Part shown: positions 60,542-64,000 of the stretch, in pieces | Position numbering within the stretch: the first letter of the stretch is position 1 | Layout: every line of letters starts with the position of its first letter | Source of the DNA: Azotobacter salinestris | Lineage (GTDB): Bacteria > Pseudomonadota > Gammaproteobacteria > Pseudomonadales > Pseudomonadaceae | Length of the DNA stretch: 64,000 bases | Reading direction: 5' to 3' | NCBI RefSeq assembly: GCF_009363155.1 | Contig: NZ_CP045303.1 | Span: forward strand, 124,001-188,000 | Translations under genes and position numbers: made by a program | Notes under the pieces: model-generated | The model's database searches: none | The model's input: the letters and a program-made list of their open reading frames with translations, nothing else | Told to the model about the DNA's origin: nothing

Positions 60542-60771
60542 GCATTCTCAGCCGGCCCAGGGCTGCAGCTTGAGACATACCGGACTTACCTCCGGCAAGG
60601 GCCGTAGCCGGCCTACAGGGCCGCACAGGAGGCGCGACAGGCAGCTCGAGCACTCTCCTTCTAATGGAGCGCAAATCGTCGAGGTTTGAAAGCGCTCCAT
60701 GAACCCCATCTTCAACCGAGGTAAAGGCCCGCTGATGCTGTGCTCCCGATTTCCTTCTGGAGCCAGCCACC
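60542..60771. other. Gap holding the unresolved left end of the IS66 element
   Basis: About 230 bases without a gene. The stem CTGTAGGC (60536-60543) with GCCTACAG (60612-60619), and ATGGAGCGC with GCGCTCCAT near 60664-60703, are visible. The true IS end could not be set because the right end lies outside the window. Confidence 0.4.
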
Positions 60772-61131
60772 ATGATGCGACCCGACGCCAAGGTCGAAAA
60801 GGTCTACCTCTATCCCAAGCCTGTCGATTTCCGAAAATCCATCGACGGCCTCGCCGCCCTGGTCGAGCTGGACATCCAGGTGGCGGTGTTCGATCCGGTG
60901 CTGTTCGTGTTTCTCAACCGGGCGCGCAATCGGGTGAAGATCCTGTACTGGGAGCGCAACGGCTTCTGCCTCTGGCTCAAGCGCCTGGAGGCCGAGCGCT
61001 TCAAGGTGCCGCCAGAGCCCGGCGACGAGGCCATCGTCCTCAGCGCCGAGGAGTTGAACTGGCTGCTGGATGGCTTCGACCTCTGGCGCAACCGCCCGCA
61101 CCGGGTGTTGAGGCCGCGCTATGTGGCCTGA
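60772..61131 (+). CDS. tnpB: IS66-family TnpB accessory protein
   Basis: A 119-residue TnpB (IS66 Orf2): VEKVYLYPKPVDFRKSIDGL near the start, then VFVFLNRARNRVKILYWERN and GFCLWLKRLEAERF. It is needed with TnpC for IS66 transposition. No tnpA (Orf1) is found upstream, as in many two-gene IS66 elements. tnpC starts 19 bases after the stop. Confidence 0.93.
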   Translation: MMRPDAKVEKVYLYPKPVDFRKSIDGLAALVELDIQVAVFDPVLFVFLNRARNRVKILYWERNGFCLWLKRLEAERFKVPPEPGDEAIVLSAEELNWLLDGFDLWRNRPHRVLRPRYVA

Positions 61132-61150
61132 GCCGGTATAATCCGGCTCC

Positions 61151-62462
61151 ATGACTTTTATGCCCGACACCCTTCCCGACGATCCGCTTTTGCTCAAGCA
61201 GTTATTGCTGTCGGCGAACGAGCAGATGTCGGCAAAGGATGCCCGCATAGAACAGCTTCAGGAACAGGTCGCCCTGCTGCGTCAACGCCTGTTCGGCCCG
61301 AAATCCGAGCGCAGTATCGATCCGGACTCACCGCAACTGGCGATGTTCAACGAAGCCGAGCAGCTGGCCGAAGAGCCGGCGCCTGCCGTTGAAGCCGAAG
61401 CACAAGAGATCGCCGAGGCCGAAGAAGGCGTCGCCCCGATCAAGCGCCGTGGCAAACGCCAACCGCTGCCGGCCGAACTGCCGCGGGTCGAGGTCGTCCA
61501 CGAACTGCCCGAGCACGAACTGAGCTGCGCCTGCGGCTGCCGCAAGCAGGCCATCGGCGAGGAAGTCAGCGAGCAGCTCGACATCGTGCCGATGCAGATC
61601 CGGGTGATCCGGCACATCCGCAAGGTCTACGCCTGCCGGGGCTGCGAGACGGCTCCGGCCACCACCGACAAGCCGGCGCAACCGATCGAGAAAAGCCTGG
61701 CCAGTCCCGGCGTGCTGGCGATGCTGCTGACCACCAAGTACGTCGACGGCCTGCCGCTGCACCGCTTCGAGAAGGTGCTCGCCCGCCACGGCGTCGGGAT
61801 TCCCCGGCAGACCCTGGCGCGCTGGGCGATCCAGTGCGCCGGGCAGCTGCAGCCGCTGCTCAACCTGATGCGCGACCGGCTGCTGGAAAGCCCGGTGATC
61901 CACTGCGACGAGACGCGGGTGCAGGTGCTCAAGGAGCCGGACCGGGATCCCTCCAGCCAGTCCTGGATGTGGGTGCAGACCGGCGGCCTGCCGGAGCAGC
62001 CGGTCGTCCTCTTCGACTACAGCCCCAGCCGGGCACAGGAGGTGCCCTTGCGCCTGCTCGCAGGCTATCGCGGCTACCTGATGACCGACGACTACGCCGG
62101 CTACAACGCCCTGGCCGCGCAACCGGGCATCGAGCGCCAGGGCTGCTGGGCCCATGCGCGGCGCAAGTTCGTCGAGGCGCAGCAGGTGCAGCCCAAAGGC
62201 AAGACCGGGCGCGCCGACCAGGCGTTGGCCTGGATCAACCGGCTCTACGCCATCGAGCGCGACCTCAAGCAGGCCAGCGATGCCGAACGCCTGGAGGGAC
62301 GCCGGCAACACAGCCTGCCGGTCCTCGTCCAGCTCAAGACCTGGCTGGAAAAGACCCAGCCGCAGGTCACGGCGCAGAATGCGCTGGGCAAGGCGGTGAA
62401 CTACCTGGCCAGCAACTGGAGCCGGCTCATCCGCTATACCGAGGCGGGCTACCTGCCGATCG
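61151..62462 (+). pseudogene. tnpC: IS66-family TnpC transposase, interrupted by group II intron
   Basis: The first 437 codons of an IS66 DDE transposase (normally about 510). They contain an N-terminal coiled coil ([20 protein letters not shown]), zinc-binding CACGC and ACRGCE, the DDE region with CDETRVQVL and [10 protein letters not shown], and end at YTEAGYLPI, just before the catalytic Glu block. At 62463 the frame runs into a group II intron on the other strand; the ORF continues by chance to 62776 but is not transposase. Because the intron is antisense to the gene, splicing cannot restore tnpC mRNA. Confidence 0.88.

Positions 62463-64000
<1,538 letters not shown>

Overview
This window looks like a large piece of a conjugative element, either a plasmid or an integrative element, from a GC-rich gammaproteobacterium. 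Pseudomonas or Azotobacter is my best guess, from base composition and the style of the insertion sequences; this is inference. The transfer machinery is F-type (MPF-F) with a MobH relaxase, and its gene order (traI-traD, traL-E-K-B-V, traA, dsbC, traC-trhF-traW-traU, traF-H-G, with mobI, an actin-type partition locus, a transglycosylase and an FlhC-like regulator) resembles the SXT/R391 and IncA/C family. No integrase, replication initiator, rRNA, tRNA or CRISPR array was recognised.

Layout. 1-3.7 kb: end of an acidic-Pro-rich gene, two small genes, a YqaJ-type exonuclease, a Phd/RelE-type toxin-antitoxin pair and a small unknown gene. 3.8-14.2 kb: traI, traD, a frameshifted gene, a DUF4400 membrane protein, a thiol-disulfide protein, traL, traE, traK, traB, traV. 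14.2-32.4 kb: a complete type I BREX phage-defence island on the opposite strand (brxR-brxA-brxB-brxC-[AlbA_2 protein]-pglX-[ATPase-Toprim pair]-pglZ-brxL), inserted between traV and traA with a serine-resolvase remnant at one edge. 32.6-33.6 kb: a RES/Xre toxin-antitoxin pair. 33.7-41.1 kb: traA, dsbC, traC, trhF, traW, traU and a NERD-like protein where traN would be expected. 41.1-44.1 kb: an AcaB-like regulator, a membrane protein and a zinc-ribbon/Toprim primase. 44.1-49.6 kb: traF, traH, traG. 49.6-52.4 kb: a small membrane-protein gene broken by two independent IS5-family insertions. 52.6-55.5 kb: FlhD/FlhC-like regulator, lytic transglycosylase, parR, parM, all leftward. 55.5-56.9 kb: 83-bp tandem repeats (probable parC), a divergent promoter, mobI, and a 127-bp tandem repeat packed with 22-bp-spaced iteron-like sites. 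57.5-60.5 kb: cargo (unknown protein, two acetyltransferases, a 2-hydroxyacid dehydrogenase). 60.7-64 kb: an IS66-family element interrupted by an antisense group II intron that runs off the window.

The most notable result is a repeated control module. Eight sites carry the inverted repeat TTTCAAGCCA-N5-TGGCNNGAAA. At seven of them it is followed, at a fixed distance, by a weak -35 (C[G/A]CACA) and, 17-18 bp later, a -10-like hexamer. These sit before traI, the dsbA-like/traL/traE unit, traK-B-V, traA, traF-H-G, mobI and the AcaB-like gene; the eighth is embedded in a terminator before dsbC. The mobI copy has perfect arms and also fires leftward toward the par-slt-regulator genes. The regulator (52612-53646) appears to be one polypeptide combining an FlhD-like N-terminus with an FlhC-like zinc C-terminus. 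SXT and IncA/C use separate FlhC/FlhD-type subunits (SetCD, AcaCD) to activate transfer, so a fused activator acting on this operator is a coherent, testable hypothesis.
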